Source: Homarus americanus (taxonomy: Eukaryota > Arthropoda > Malacostraca > Decapoda > Nephropidae). From it: a DNA stretch of 64,000 bases. The notes beneath the pieces are model-generated. The model saw only the letters and a list, made by a program, of their open reading frames with translations. It made no database searches and was not told the origin of the DNA. Shown here piece after piece: positions 36,207 to 47,217 of this stretch. Made by a program: the position numbers and the translations under genes. Location: contig NW_024748870.1 in the NCBI RefSeq assembly GCF_018991925.1, positions 5,008,373 to 5,072,372 of the forward strand, read 5' to 3'. Each line of letters begins with the position of its first letter. The stretch's first letter is position 1.

Positions 36207-36432
36207 TTTCCCTGGCACACAAACCTAGTCTCAAGGACAACAATTACAATCTCGTAGACACATCCGAGACGACTCAATTAACAGAGGAGTCAGTAGCCTC
36301 TCCTCCACCCCCCAAGACACACATCAGTGTCCACAAACCACGAATTGGCCGCATAACACATGGGTGGATATACAGTATGAGCCTGTATCACAGATCCTTG
36401 GCTGCTTCCTCCTCCGCACTCTCCTGTGGTAC

Positions 36433-36440
36433 ATTTGCAT
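36433..36440 (+). promoter_or_regulatory. POU octamer word ATTTGCAT
   Basis: Exact match to the canonical octamer. One 8-bp match is expected by chance about once or twice in a window of this size on two strands, so it carries little weight alone. Confidence 0.15.
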
Positions 36441-36496
36441 ATGTATTGTAATAGAATGGGAGTTTGTATGCCTTTGAGGGTGAGGCCACGAATATC

Positions 36497-36544
36497 TATC
36501 TGTCTCTCTGTCTCTGTCTCTGTCTCTGTCTCTCTGTCTCTCTC
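36497..36544 (+). repeat. (TCTCTG)n imperfect microsatellite
   Basis: CTGTCTCTGTCTCTGTCTC units of 6 bp mixed with CTCT. Confidence 0.9.
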
Positions 36545-38430
36545 GGTTGTCGCAGTGGTGGTGGTGGTATGTGGGTGTTCAAGATATTGTAGGGTGGGTA
36601 GATGGTGATATTGTCTAGTGATGTGTTGCGAGAGATGGTTCTGTATGGAGAGGGCCATATTGATTGGTATTATGTCAGGAATATGTGTTCAATATGGTAA
36701 TTTGGTACAAGTGAGGACCTAGAAACTATTAATAGATTCTAAAGACAGTATAGTGACCTGAGTGACTGTGATGTTTACTGTTTATGGTGAATGAATTATT
36801 TGATCTTGACTGATGAGGTCTTATGGTGCATGGAGATGTTTTTGTAACCTGTAAATAGTTATGGGATGAGAGTAACATTGTTCTCGCTATTAAGACTTTG
36901 CTGATAAACACTTACATCAATAAATATGATCGTAGCATCTTAATCAGTTTTACGATTCATATAAGTAAGATTATTGTTTCTAACCAGTCCTTTCTTTTAC
37001 ACTTTTATCATGATGAAATGTACTTGATATTCACATTTCATATTACATTGTTAATCAAAATAATATTCATAGCACACAAATATAGCAATAACTATCATCT
37101 TATTTCATATTCTCACGTCTATATTATAAACCGAAAGCACAAAAAATTATTGACGTGTGAGACAAAATAAAGTGTAAATACCTCACCACATTGTTTCTAG
37201 GGATGGTGTCTGTGATATAGTTCCATCTTTTTTCAATAGTTGTGAGACATGATTCCTTCGCGGTGTAGGTGATAATGAGCTAGGATAATTATCTTCATTA
37301 ATGAGGGTTAATAACACTGTTTCCTTACCTATCTTAATTTTGTTTGTTATATTTCGTACAGAAACTTACGACTGATTATCCAATTCACGTAATTCGATTG
37401 TGGTGTTAACATTCTTTGTATTGTTTAACTTTCGCCTGGTACAGCTGTCAAACTCTATCTCTACCACTTAGTATGTATGGATATGTATAAACTCAAATTC
37501 GTCGGTATGCTTCAAGGAATCATAACTTTTAGCTGGTCAGACATATATTAATATAAAACACTAGATGCCCCTTGTAAACGTTCGCTAAATTGAACACACG
37601 GTATATCCTCGACCTCCCTCATGATTCTGAAAGGCCTAGCGAATCGTCATTTTTTTTCGATAAATGTCAATTACTTAATTAGTCAGAGTTCTTGGAAGAC
37701 TCAATGTCTCTGGTGAGTTATGTTCATGTGAAGGACAAAAGCTAAGTACACAACGGACACGAACACATACGCGGTTTCATATGTTCCGAACTCGTATAGC
37801 GAACATTATTTCAGTAAGTCAATATTGTAGGTCGTTCTGAACTTGGTATACAGTTTTAAAGATTAATTAATTAAATTTTACACATCTTATAAAGTCTATT
37901 TTATATGACCTCATCTCCGTTACATTAACCTTAGGCTGTTAAAGTACATATTATCTGTGTTCTTGTCAAAGTGGAATTCTATTAGTGGTAAACCTTCAGA
38001 TTAGGTAAGTCAGTGTGTAAGGTACTACGAATATAACCTTGTAAAATTCTTAATGATTGCATGATAATCACTGCACTAATATTCGGCTCTAGCATTCCAT
38101 CATGTTTCATCATCCTTCCTCTAATCAATCAGATTTTGCATTATAAATTAGTACCCAAATCATCCAACTTTCAAAATGATGAAAAATTCATAAGTTCCGT
38201 GTTAGCTCATCTGGTCTTTATTACAGATTTTGTGGGAGAGTTAACACTGGCGGTAACTTTGTTAACTTGGAAGTCCTCCCTCCCTCCCTGGTAGCCATCA
38301 ATTAGAGACATTGTTAACAATAATTGGGTGTATTGTGTTAACAGGAGAGAACACCCGCTTGTCCGGCCCTCAAACACACTATGTTCTATCGATCTCCCAG
38401 GTGTGGCGGGATGAGGAAGGTGATTTTTTT
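36545..38430. other. Unique AT-rich DNA, no gene seen
   Basis: Plus-strand frames at 36898-37170 (90 codons) and 38061-38294 (77 codons) have AT-driven Ile/Leu/Tyr composition and no recognisable domain. The second contains a tandem CCCTCCCTCCCTGG. Nothing further is supported. Confidence 0.45.
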
Positions 38431-38439
38431 TTTTTACCT

Positions 38440-38620
38440 TCCGTTTGTCTTGTCTGTCTGTCTGTCCCTTTGTGTCTGTGTTTGTCTGCGCTTGTGTATG
38501 TATCTATATATATCTCTCTCTTTGTGTCTCACTCTATTTATCTGTCTGTGTGTCTGTCTCTCCCTTTGCTTGCATTTTATCGATTCGTTAGTTCTTTCCA
38601 TTTTGATTCTTTTCACCATC
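38440..38620 (+). repeat. TGTCTGTCTG/TGTGTCTC-rich tract
   Basis: Loose CTGT, TGTGTCTG and ATATCTCTC words; low complexity, without a fixed unit. Confidence 0.55.
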
Positions 38621-38621
38621 T

Positions 38622-38689
38622 GTGGTGTGTGGGTGGGTGTGTGGGTGGGTGTGTGGGTGGGTGGGTGGGTGGGTGTGGGTGGGTGTGGG
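38622..38689 (+). repeat. GTGTGTGGGTGG minisatellite
   Basis: Three 12-bp GTGTGTGGGTGG units pass into 4-bp GGGT units. More than six GGG runs with 1-5 base linkers satisfy the G-quadruplex pattern on the plus strand. Confidence 0.93.
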
Positions 38690-38873
38690 ACTTTCTGCTT
38701 TTATATTTATTGGATCATTAATTATCTCAGCTTTGAATACATTGACTGCAGTATGTCTCTATTTGTTTGTCTATATGTCTGTCTGAATGTCTTTCCGCCT
38801 GTCTGGTTTAGTGCCTCAATTGTCAGTCAGCTCGTTAGTCTTTCCGTTTGATTAAAAATAAAAGTTCCTGTTT

Positions 38874-38900
38874 ATCTGTCTGTCTGTCTGTCTGTCTGTC
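38874..38900 (+). repeat. (CTGT)n microsatellite
   Basis: Six to seven perfect units. Confidence 0.93.
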
Positions 38901-39109
38901 CCTGCATATGCTCATCAGTTCCTAATTGTTATCTGCTCATATTTCTGTCTTCTTGTTTGTCTTGTTTGCTTCTCTAACTGTCTGTTTGGCCATTTGCTGT
39001 CTATTTGATTGTCTGTTTGTTTGTCTCTCTGCTCGGCCCACTAATGCTTCTTTCTGTCACATGCCAATAAAGAATAGATGGAAGATAATTACACTAGTCT
39101 ATGTATGCG

Positions 39110-39112
<3 letters not shown>

Positions 39113-39166
<54 letters not shown>
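39113..39166 (+). repeat. (AG)n microsatellite
   Basis: Perfect 54-bp run. Confidence 0.97.
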
Positions 39167-39169
<3 letters not shown>

Positions 39170-40539
39170 CCAATTTAGTCAATAACTTTAAAGTATAGTT
39201 GTATGCGTATATTTACCAGTATGTTATGTCTTTACAAAACTTACTATACCGTCAGTGCATCAGTTCTCAATAGAGTCACAGAACTATGCTGTACCTAAAC
39301 GTTGGACATAAAGCGTAAGAGCAATTTACTCCACCAACACATAATCAAAGTTACATTTGATAATTGCAATCACGTATACAACTTCAGTCCCAAGGCGAGG
39401 ACATGTTCAAAGAGACGCTTATGGGAAAAAATACATGATACACACACAACAAACCTAATAGATGCAGCTAGTTGATACAGGCTTGGGAAGTAACATGTGT
39501 TTCCTAATTGATAACTTGTGAATACGTGCAGCAAAGGTGGGCTGTGTCGACCTGACCCCTAAACAGACATGGAATATATCCTGATGCCATGATATGTTCA
39601 ATACAGGCTCCGTAATGGGGCAATGTCAGAGGAAATTTCTTTATAAAATGGGGGATAGAATTCAATATGGGGTGTTAATTGAGATTCGGGAAACAATGAA
39701 CTGCAATGCATCACTCGGTGTTGAGCGGCGGAGGATGAGTGTTGTGAGGATAGCAATGACCATGTGAGGCCTCTCTTACTGCAACGGCTCTACACACTCA
39801 CACACAAATATCTACTATATCTATTGTTTGGGTCGTGTGTTGCTATGTTATTATTATCAAATGGAAAAATAAAACTTTCATACCCTATTTGACTCTTGAT
39901 AAAAGATATTTGTCAGTGCATTATACTGCATATTATATGGACAATAGTTACCGTTTTAAGGAAATACGTAACACTCAGAAATGGTTTTAATTATAAGGTA
40001 ATATACGTCATCACATTTGACTATAGTATACAATTATTCTTTACATTTATATATATTACATTTCTTCCTATAACACTTGTTTGATACCTCAGTCATTATA
40101 ATATACTTTCTAACTTTATTACTTTAGTATTGAAACGCTGATCTCTTTGTGTGAGGCCAGTTACAATTGTATTAGTCTCTATGATACTGAAAGATAATCT
40201 AAGGCACTTTTAAGCAATGATTACGTGTGAAACTCTCTCAGGTATTTTATACAATCATATGACATGAATAATGTGGCCTAACATAAAATAGTTGCAAGGT
40301 GACAGATCCATCGTGCTCTATGACATTCCCTGTTAGAGCTAGTGATTTTGCTCTATTTAACACTGTAATGGGCTATTAAGGAGCAGTGATTGACAAAGTT
40401 GACACATTTATCTGATGACAGAGGACAGAGTATGCCCAACTATATTCTTCAAAAAATTATGTTATAAACTACAACTCCAGCTAAGGACATACAAGAAATT
40501 GGTTGAGGGATAATTTATGCATATATAAAGTCTTACAAG
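39167..40539. other. Unique DNA, no gene seen
   Basis: Mixed-complexity sequence. The part at 39370-39760 is less AT-rich than its flanks, but no open exon is recognisable. Confidence 0.4.
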
Positions 40540-40805
40540 TACATGGTTCACTTGGCACTATCTGACACTATACCACATGATATCATTCCTTATAGGACAC
40601 TTTTTTGCATATTTTTTTTCTTATATTTTTTTCCGATAAATTAATACAATGGAAGTTATTCTGAAGCCTTCTGACATATTATAAAACTTTTAAGAACTTT
40701 CTAGCACGTCAGTCCCGCAGTTTTATGAACGAACAAGACACACACACTGAAGCACTAATGTAACACTTCAGTACTAATCGTAGTATTCCTCATCATTTCA
40801 ACACT

Positions 40806-41303
40806 TTCTGGCATTTTAAGATAATATCTGGGCTTCTGTGGCACTACATAATACTTCCGGGGGCTTATGGCACTAAATGACACTAGGGTTTTATGGCACT
40901 ATATGACACTTCCAGGGATTTATGGCACTACATGACACTAGTTGCTTATGGCACTAAATGACATTTCCTGGTGTCTTATGACACTACATGACACTTCCTG
41001 GGATCTTATGATGCTACAAGACACTTCCTAGGGTCTTATGACACTACATGACACTTCCTGGGATCTTATGGCACTACTTAGCACTTCCTGGGGTCTTATG
41101 TCACTAAATGACACTAGGGTCTTATGACACTGCCTGACACTTTCTGGGATCTTATGGCGCTACATAACACTTCCTGGGGGTCTTATGGCATTACATGACA
41201 CTTTCTGGGGTCTTAATAGCACTACATGACACTTCCTGGAGACTTATGGCACTACATGACACTTCCTGGGGGTCTTATAACTCTACATGACACTTCCTGG
41301 AGT
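40806..41303 (+). repeat. 29-bp minisatellite with decayed flanks, about 16 copies
   Basis: Units read CTTATGGCACTACATGACAC plus TTCCTGGGG (29-31 bp). A shorter variant of about 21-25 bp replaces the TTCCTGGGG tail with TAGGG (40870, 40930 and 41105). Loose GACACTTTNTGG and GGCACTNTA words extend both ways to about 40540 and 41820, suggesting a once larger array with an eroding border. Confidence 0.9.
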
Positions 41304-41820
41304 TTTAGTATAGGCCAAGGGCGCCCTTTGATACTGCGATACCATATATTGACATAATTTGGCACTGTAAGACACTTTCTGGGCACTTTGGTAGCACTGT
41401 TAGGCACTTTATGGGTGTGATTTCCAAGGCCCTTAATGACACTAGATAACATTGATTTGCGTTATAATATTTACTCTAGACTATATAACACTTCTAAAGA
41501 TTTAAACATTTATGTATCATAAGAGCTGTTTTAATTATAAATGCTTTTTGGCACTGTACTTAAAACCTCGTCACTGTAATGAGCTTTTTTGTCTTGAACG
41601 ATGTCTTTGTGATAAAACTTGTCTTGTTTCTTGCCACATTTGACACTTTGACTGCAATTGACAACCGAGTCATATATCCTGGCATTAAAAATATGGCAAG
41701 TAGTACGTCCTAGCACTGAATGACACAGCCTGACATTTGAATAATAAATCCTGGAATTCAATCATTTTCTGAAATCCATATTTAGTACCTACCTCGATAA
41801 AACACTTTTCGTCACTGTAT
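41304..41820 (+). repeat. Eroded border of the 29-bp minisatellite
   Basis: GACACTTTCTGGGCACTTTG, GGCACTTTATGGGTG, TGGCACTGTA, GACACTTTGACTG and AGCACTGAATGACACAG are scattered without regular spacing. They share the ACACTT/GGCACT words of the neighbouring array. Confidence 0.45.
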
Positions 41821-43504
41821 CGAATTACTGATAAACCTTACAACTTAATATAGCATAATGTGAATCCACTCTTTTGTTTGTTGGCTCTTTGATATCTACA
41901 AAGTGCAGTTCACAATTTATGAAATGAAACTTATATAAACTAGTTAGACTATTTGTGCTAGTTTCTGAAGATAACGACGCTGGAACAATTGAAGATATTG
42001 CTAAGTTCATATTCAACTAGCTGTTCTCGTCTCTGTAACTATTTATATTATTTTCACCTATATATCCAATTGGCAAGTCCCAGGTTATGAGAGCGTATTG
42101 ATTTCACACCTTCATATAGTTATAATCAATGAAACTAACTGAAATGTTAGTATTATCATTCCGTAAGAACACAAAGAAATCAGAGATGGAGACATATTTT
42201 ACTTATCCTTTCTTAATGTATGAACTAACAATCGGTGAAAAGCTAAGTATATCAGTAAATGTATTAAAAGAAAAGCCGACTTACTTACCTATTGATATGA
42301 GTTGTATCATATATCTGTACACATTAATCTTCGTTTATTTGCCCAAGGAACATTGATAATAACGCAAAACAAATAAATAATTCATTGAAAAAACAGTCAG
42401 TCCAGAGTAAAATAAAGAAACTATATTAGAAAAATCATTAATTTAAATAAATCTTCGAGAATAAAAAAAACATTGTTGAATAAAATGGAGCAGGAAACAT
42501 GGTGACAGTAGGAGCCTCCAACCTCATCACGTTTTATCTGTCACCATTCTACCAGACAACCAGCACACTATAATGGCCTGTCCGCTACCAGGAAGTGGAT
42601 GCTGCACTATCTCTAAATGACTTCCTCCTGCTGGTCTCTGCCGCAGGATGTGATACCTGTAAGCTTTAATGAGGTGATGACTCCCTCATTGTTCAACACA
42701 CACGTCTGATGCACACAGTGATCTCTTGCCCACCTCTGTTTTATGATGAACGAGTCTGTTTTTCGTTTTCATTCACTATATGATTGTTTATATTTATTTA
42801 TGATGTAACTATATAAATTATCACTAAAATGGATGTGTTTTCTTCGGGATTTGAGTAATAGTATGTGAATTATTGTTTACATACTTGTTTTTTTTATAAT
42901 GTTGCTTTCAAAATCACTACTTATCTTTATGGCATTACAACTAAATTTTCATATAAATTTGAGTCATCGTAGATCGAAAAATTATAAAGTTCTTATCTTT
43001 CAATTACCACACAAAAATATATGTTTTGTCGTTTATTATTAAAAGAAATCCTCATGCACTTTGGCAGAAAGATCCTCATCATTTTTCACTTTCCGCGTTA
43101 TTTACTCGTTATCATTGGCTGCTTATCTATTTAGAAAACTAAGAACTACTAAATCTATAACACCATAAAAATTGTCCGCTCAGTCTTTGATGCCCTAATT
43201 TAACTTCTCATTGACTGACTTCCCTAATAATATATTCATTCATCTATTCATAAATTGATTCAGTGATATTGCATGTTCTCCAGTATTTTTTTACACACTA
43301 ACTTTTGCTTAGGCACATATTTCATTATTTCTGTATTTACACATGTACTTACCCCTCTACTTGTTTACTTACCTCTTAAATATATGATGGAGAGACTTTT
43401 CATGAAGTAAGGGTCTACAAACATCTTCATCCTTTAGGGGGAAAAAATATTTATCAATCAGGATTTTTTATATATATTTTTTTTTGGAGTAGCTAATAAG
43501 AATT
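41821..43504. other. Unique AT-rich DNA, one more GC-rich island
   Basis: Mostly AT-rich. From about 42485 to 42740 the sequence is of clearly higher GC and complexity. Short frames there (20-44 codons on plus, about 35 on minus) match nothing I recognise. Confidence 0.4.
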
Positions 43505-43985
43505 TTAATATTACATGACAAATCATGTCTAGATATGATTTGTTGTTGTCAAGACGCATCTAAATATGTCTGGCCGTGTTTATGTATATCGTTGTGGCTA
43601 CACCTAGACATTCTTTTTTGTATTTACACATGTCTAACTATGTATAATCGTGTTTCAATAATTCCTTGTGTGTTGTGGGTACATCTAATTATGACTGATC
43701 ACAAGTAAACGTATCTGGTCATTGATGTATGTGTGTTCACGACTTTACTCATATTTAAATATAATATGTTGCCCTGAGTCTTGTTCAAATATGTCTGGTC
43801 ATGCCGGTGTATTCGTCGTGCCGGGGTTATATCATGTTAGACAAGTGTTAGCATGTCTGTTTTTATCCTGTCTCACTTTATGTGTTTGTGTAGTACAGTA
43901 TATATCATGTACTGACATGTCTTACTCATGTATGGTCTCGTTCTGACGTGTTTGGTCTAGTATGGACATATTTTGGTGATTCTGA
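43505..43985 (+). repeat. Very decayed repeat with ATGTCTGGTCATG words
   Basis: Words such as AATCATGTCTAGATATG, AAATATGTCTGGCCGTG, CACATGTCTAACTATG, AAATATGTCTGGTCATG, GACATGTCTTACTCATG and GTGTTTGGTCTAG recur at 30-60 bp intervals. No block is homogeneous, so the unit length cannot be fixed. Confidence 0.45.
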
Positions 43986-44229
43986 TGTGACTGACACTTC
44001 TTACTCACCCGACCGTGAAACTTGATAAAACAAAATATTAACGATTTATATGTTCTTTTTTTCCCCAACTTATAGGTAAAAGAAAAGAAGAAAAAAAACA
44101 TGATAGGGAGTTACTAATCACCCTATATGATTCCTGGTATCTTAATAACCAATGAAGGGGATTAGCCACCAGTTTGGACTACCCTAACGAATAGTTAATG
44201 TCATATCTGCTTGTTGATGTGTTCGTCTA

Positions 44230-44975
44230 TTTTGCTGTTAAAGATAATTTTTGCTTCCATGATTTTCGCTGTTGTTCATCGGGATTTTGTTGTTGTTTGT
44301 GAGATTGTTGCTGTTCATGTTGTCCAGCTTTACTTGTTAAAATAGTCGTCGAATCTTGCTCTCTTTTATATTTTCGTCATTGATGATTTTGTTTTCTTGT
44401 CATTGTTGTTAGTTATGTTTCTTGTGTGTGTGTTGTTATTGTTGTTGTCAGTGATATTTTTATCATTGAATTTAATATTGTCATTGTCGTTCTTGTCTGT
44501 TAATTTGAATTGATTGTTTTTTCTTTTCTGTTATAGATAGTTACGTTGTTGATGCTGTTGTTGTTTTTGGTTAACAATGACACTGTTTTTAATGTCAGTA
44601 TTGGTATGTTATTGTCGTTATTGTAAGTGTTGGTATTGATATTGACACCGTTGTCAAGAAAGTAATAATCGCTATTAATGTTATTGTTGACATTGTTGTT
44701 GTTGGTGGCAGACAGGTCGATTTTGTTGTTATTATTGATGTCACAGTTTATAGTTGTTGTTTTTGTTGTTAATTTTCTTTTAAATTACTATTGTTGTAGC
44801 TTGTTTGTGTTGACTTTATTGCTGTTGTTTGGTTATTGCTGTTATATATGACGCCTTACTGGTGTTGTTGCTTGTTATAATGTTATTTTTGTTGTTATTA
44901 TTGTTTAAGTTGATCGTGTGGTTGGTGTTGTTGAGGGTGGTTGGTGGTGGTAGTATTGGTAGAGTCATTGATGAT
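44230..44975 (+). repeat. GTT-rich trinucleotide field
   Basis: TTGTTGTTG and GTTATTGTTGTT words over about 750 bp, never long and perfect. The minus strand is correspondingly AAC-rich. Small frames in it are Val/Leu/Phe or Asn/Thr-rich and are not genes. Confidence 0.75.
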
Positions 44976-45504
44976 GCAGCTTTTAGATTTGTTTTCACTG
45001 CTAATAACATGTAAATTGACAAGAGCTTTGAAAATCACGTTGTTAATTTTGTTGGACAATTGTATTCTAGTTTTCATTTCATATCCACAGTTGAACACAT
45101 TGAAAGGCTTATCCCTAAAGTTATACTGAACGTTCTTGAAGATATCTTATACCCATCAGTACCTAACTAAATTATAATGTGTTTTCAGACTCGGATTCTG
45201 TTACTGTATAAGAATTAAGCAGGTAATAGATTCTCAGTTTCTCGTATATAATTCATCCTTAACTAAAGCCTGTATAATCGCATCTAATAACCTATCAGCA
45301 ACAGCTGCTAAAAGATGGTCACCTGAGTGATGTCGAAATTTACCTGAGTTTTTCTTATAACCGAAGTGTTTTCTTAAGTTTAGTCCATATTTGTAATAGT
45401 GGAGAGTGACGAGTGGCTGGCACAGTGCAGGCTGGGTGTGTGCAGTGAGGAGCCGGTAGTAAGAGGTGAAAGAGGAAAGGTTCTCAGACGGGACTTAAGA
45501 GTTC
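44976..45504. other. Unique DNA, no gene seen
   Basis: Nothing recognisable. Confidence 0.4.
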
Positions 45505-46090
45505 GGTGGGTCCAAGACAGGTGATTAGAGCAAGGATTGGCTGATGGTTCGGTCAAGGGCAAGTGATTAGAGGAGGAATTTGGGGGAGGGGAGAAGGGCA
45601 GCTGGTTAGAGAAAGGATTGGGTCGTAGGTGGGTAAATGGTAGGTGATTAGAGCAAGTATTGGATGATGGCTGGGTCATGGGTAATCGATTAGGGAAAGG
45701 ATTGGATGATAGGTGGCTTAAGAACAGCTGATCAGAGCAAGGATTGGATAGGACAACTGAATAGTCTAAGGATTAGGTGGATCAAAAGCAACTGATTAGA
45801 GAAAGGATTGTGTTGTAGTTAGGTTAAGGACAGGTGATTACAATAAGAGATGGGTAGTTGGTGGGCCAAGGGTAAATCATTAAAGCAAGGATTGGGTACT
45901 GGCTGGGTCAAGGCAAGCTGATTAGAGCAAGAATTAGGTAGTAGATGGGTTAAAAGCAGGTGATTAGAGCATGGATTTTGTGGGCCAACGGTGGCTAACT
46001 AAAACAATGCTTCATTTGGTAGGTCTCGGACATCTGATTAGAGCAAGGATTGGGTGAATCTAGGACAGCCGATTAGAGGCAAGGTTTAGC
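45505..46090 (+). repeat. 42-bp minisatellite, about 14 copies
   Basis: The core GATTAGAGCAAGGATTGGGT starts at 45523, 45564, 45604, 45645, 45688, 45730, 45794, 45836, 45878, 45920, 45962, 46036 and 46071, mostly 41-43 bp apart. The rest of the unit is TGGNTGGGTCAAGGGCAGGT-like. Copies are 70-85% alike by eye. The period is a multiple of three, so part of the minus strand stays open (99 codons, Pro/Ser/Asn-rich); this is not taken as coding. Confidence 0.85.
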
Positions 46091-46384
46091 AGGCAGGTAG
46101 AGGATAGTGTTTTGATCATCCTACACCATCATGAGTTAGAAAAACTCCCCTTAGTCAGTGAATCAGGAGAGGACGTTCAAACAGTTAACTGATGCAAAAC
46201 AGAAATCAATGTACGATGCTTTGAGGAACTGGGTCAAAGGATCGTTGGAGGGATATCACATTTTCACCCAACCAGACGTTAGAGAGAGGGAGGGCGAGAG
46301 GAGGCAATTAAGGGATGGCACTGATCACCTACAGTAAAGCAAAGTGATATTTCACAGACCCACGTAAGGGCAAATACAAGGGCA

Positions 46385-46590
46385 GGGTGGCTGGGTGTGG
46401 CGAGGAGGGAGGGAGGGTGGGAGGGAAGGAGGGAGGGAAGGAGGGAGGGAAGAAGGGTGAGAGGGACGTAGGTAGGAGATAGGGGTGGAGGAAAGTAGGG
46501 AGAGGGGGAAAGCAAGGTGAAAGGGACGCAGGGAGGAGAATAGGGAAGGAGGAAAATAGGGCGAAAGGGAGGGAGGAAGAGAGGGATGGC
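46385..46590 (+). repeat. GGGAGGGAAGGA tract
   Basis: Tandem GGGAGGGAAGGA units at 46407-46452, then looser GGAGGAAAATAGGG words. The minus-strand frame of 189 codons crossing it is Pro/Ser/Leu-rich only where it overlaps the repeat and has no recognised domain elsewhere. Confidence 0.85.
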
Positions 46591-46695
46591 GCCACGAATG
46601 TTTCACAGAGCAGACAAACATCTAAATGGAGGTGAAAGATTAAGGGTAATGTATCAGATTCTGTAGGATAAATTATATGTTTTAGGAGTATATAA

Positions 46696-46717
46696 GTGCG
46701 TGCGTGCGTGCGTGTGT
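46696..46717 (+). repeat. Short (GTGC)n run
   Basis: Four GTGC units followed by GTGTGTG. Confidence 0.85.
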
Positions 46718-47050
46718 GTATAGTAAAGACAGAAATTTGGATAGAGAAAGGGGGCACAACTTGTAAAGAGAACGAGGGGTTGTTGGTTGTATAAGTGGTT
46801 TGTGATGTTGTGTGCAGCAAATAGAAAAGGACTTTGGGTGGGGAGCGAGGATAGACGTAGGATATATCAGAGGAAGAGACCATAGCGAGGAGTATCAATA
46901 TTTATCACAACAATTACTCATACTATGACAACAAGCAACCTCCCACTAGCCACTTTATATTCCTCTCTCTTCCTCTTCATTCTTCCTTGTATCCTTTTTC
47001 CTTTCCTTTCTTTTGAGATAATTTCAAATACTTCCAATCAGTGTATCCTA

Positions 47051-47217
47051 TCCCAGCCAACCATCTCCCAGCCAACCATCCTTCTCCCAGCCAACCATCC
47101 TTCTCCCAGCCAACCATCTTTCTCCCAGCCAACCATCCGTCTCCCAGCCAACCATCCGTCTCCTAGCCAACCATCCGTCTCCCAGCCAACCCTTCGTCTC
47201 CCACTTAACAATCCCTC
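47051..47217 (+). repeat. 19-bp minisatellite, about 9 copies
   Basis: TCCCAGCCAACCATCCNTC repeats. The first unit is 15 bp, the next six or seven are near perfect and the last two diverge. Loose CCAACCATCCATC words continue to about 47530, so this array also has an eroded 3' border. A 114-codon frame crosses it as a repeat artefact. Confidence 0.93.

Noticed and set aside
36026..36451. 141-codon plus-strand frame of partly normal composition
   Set aside because: It is interrupted by a (CA)n run giving poly-Thr/His, and the remainder has no recognisable domain. Kept as unique DNA.
46329..46898. 189-codon minus-strand frame
   Set aside because: Half is a Pro/Ser/Leu reading of GGGA repeats. 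The remaining N-terminal part has no recognisable motif, and no promoter or splice context supports it.
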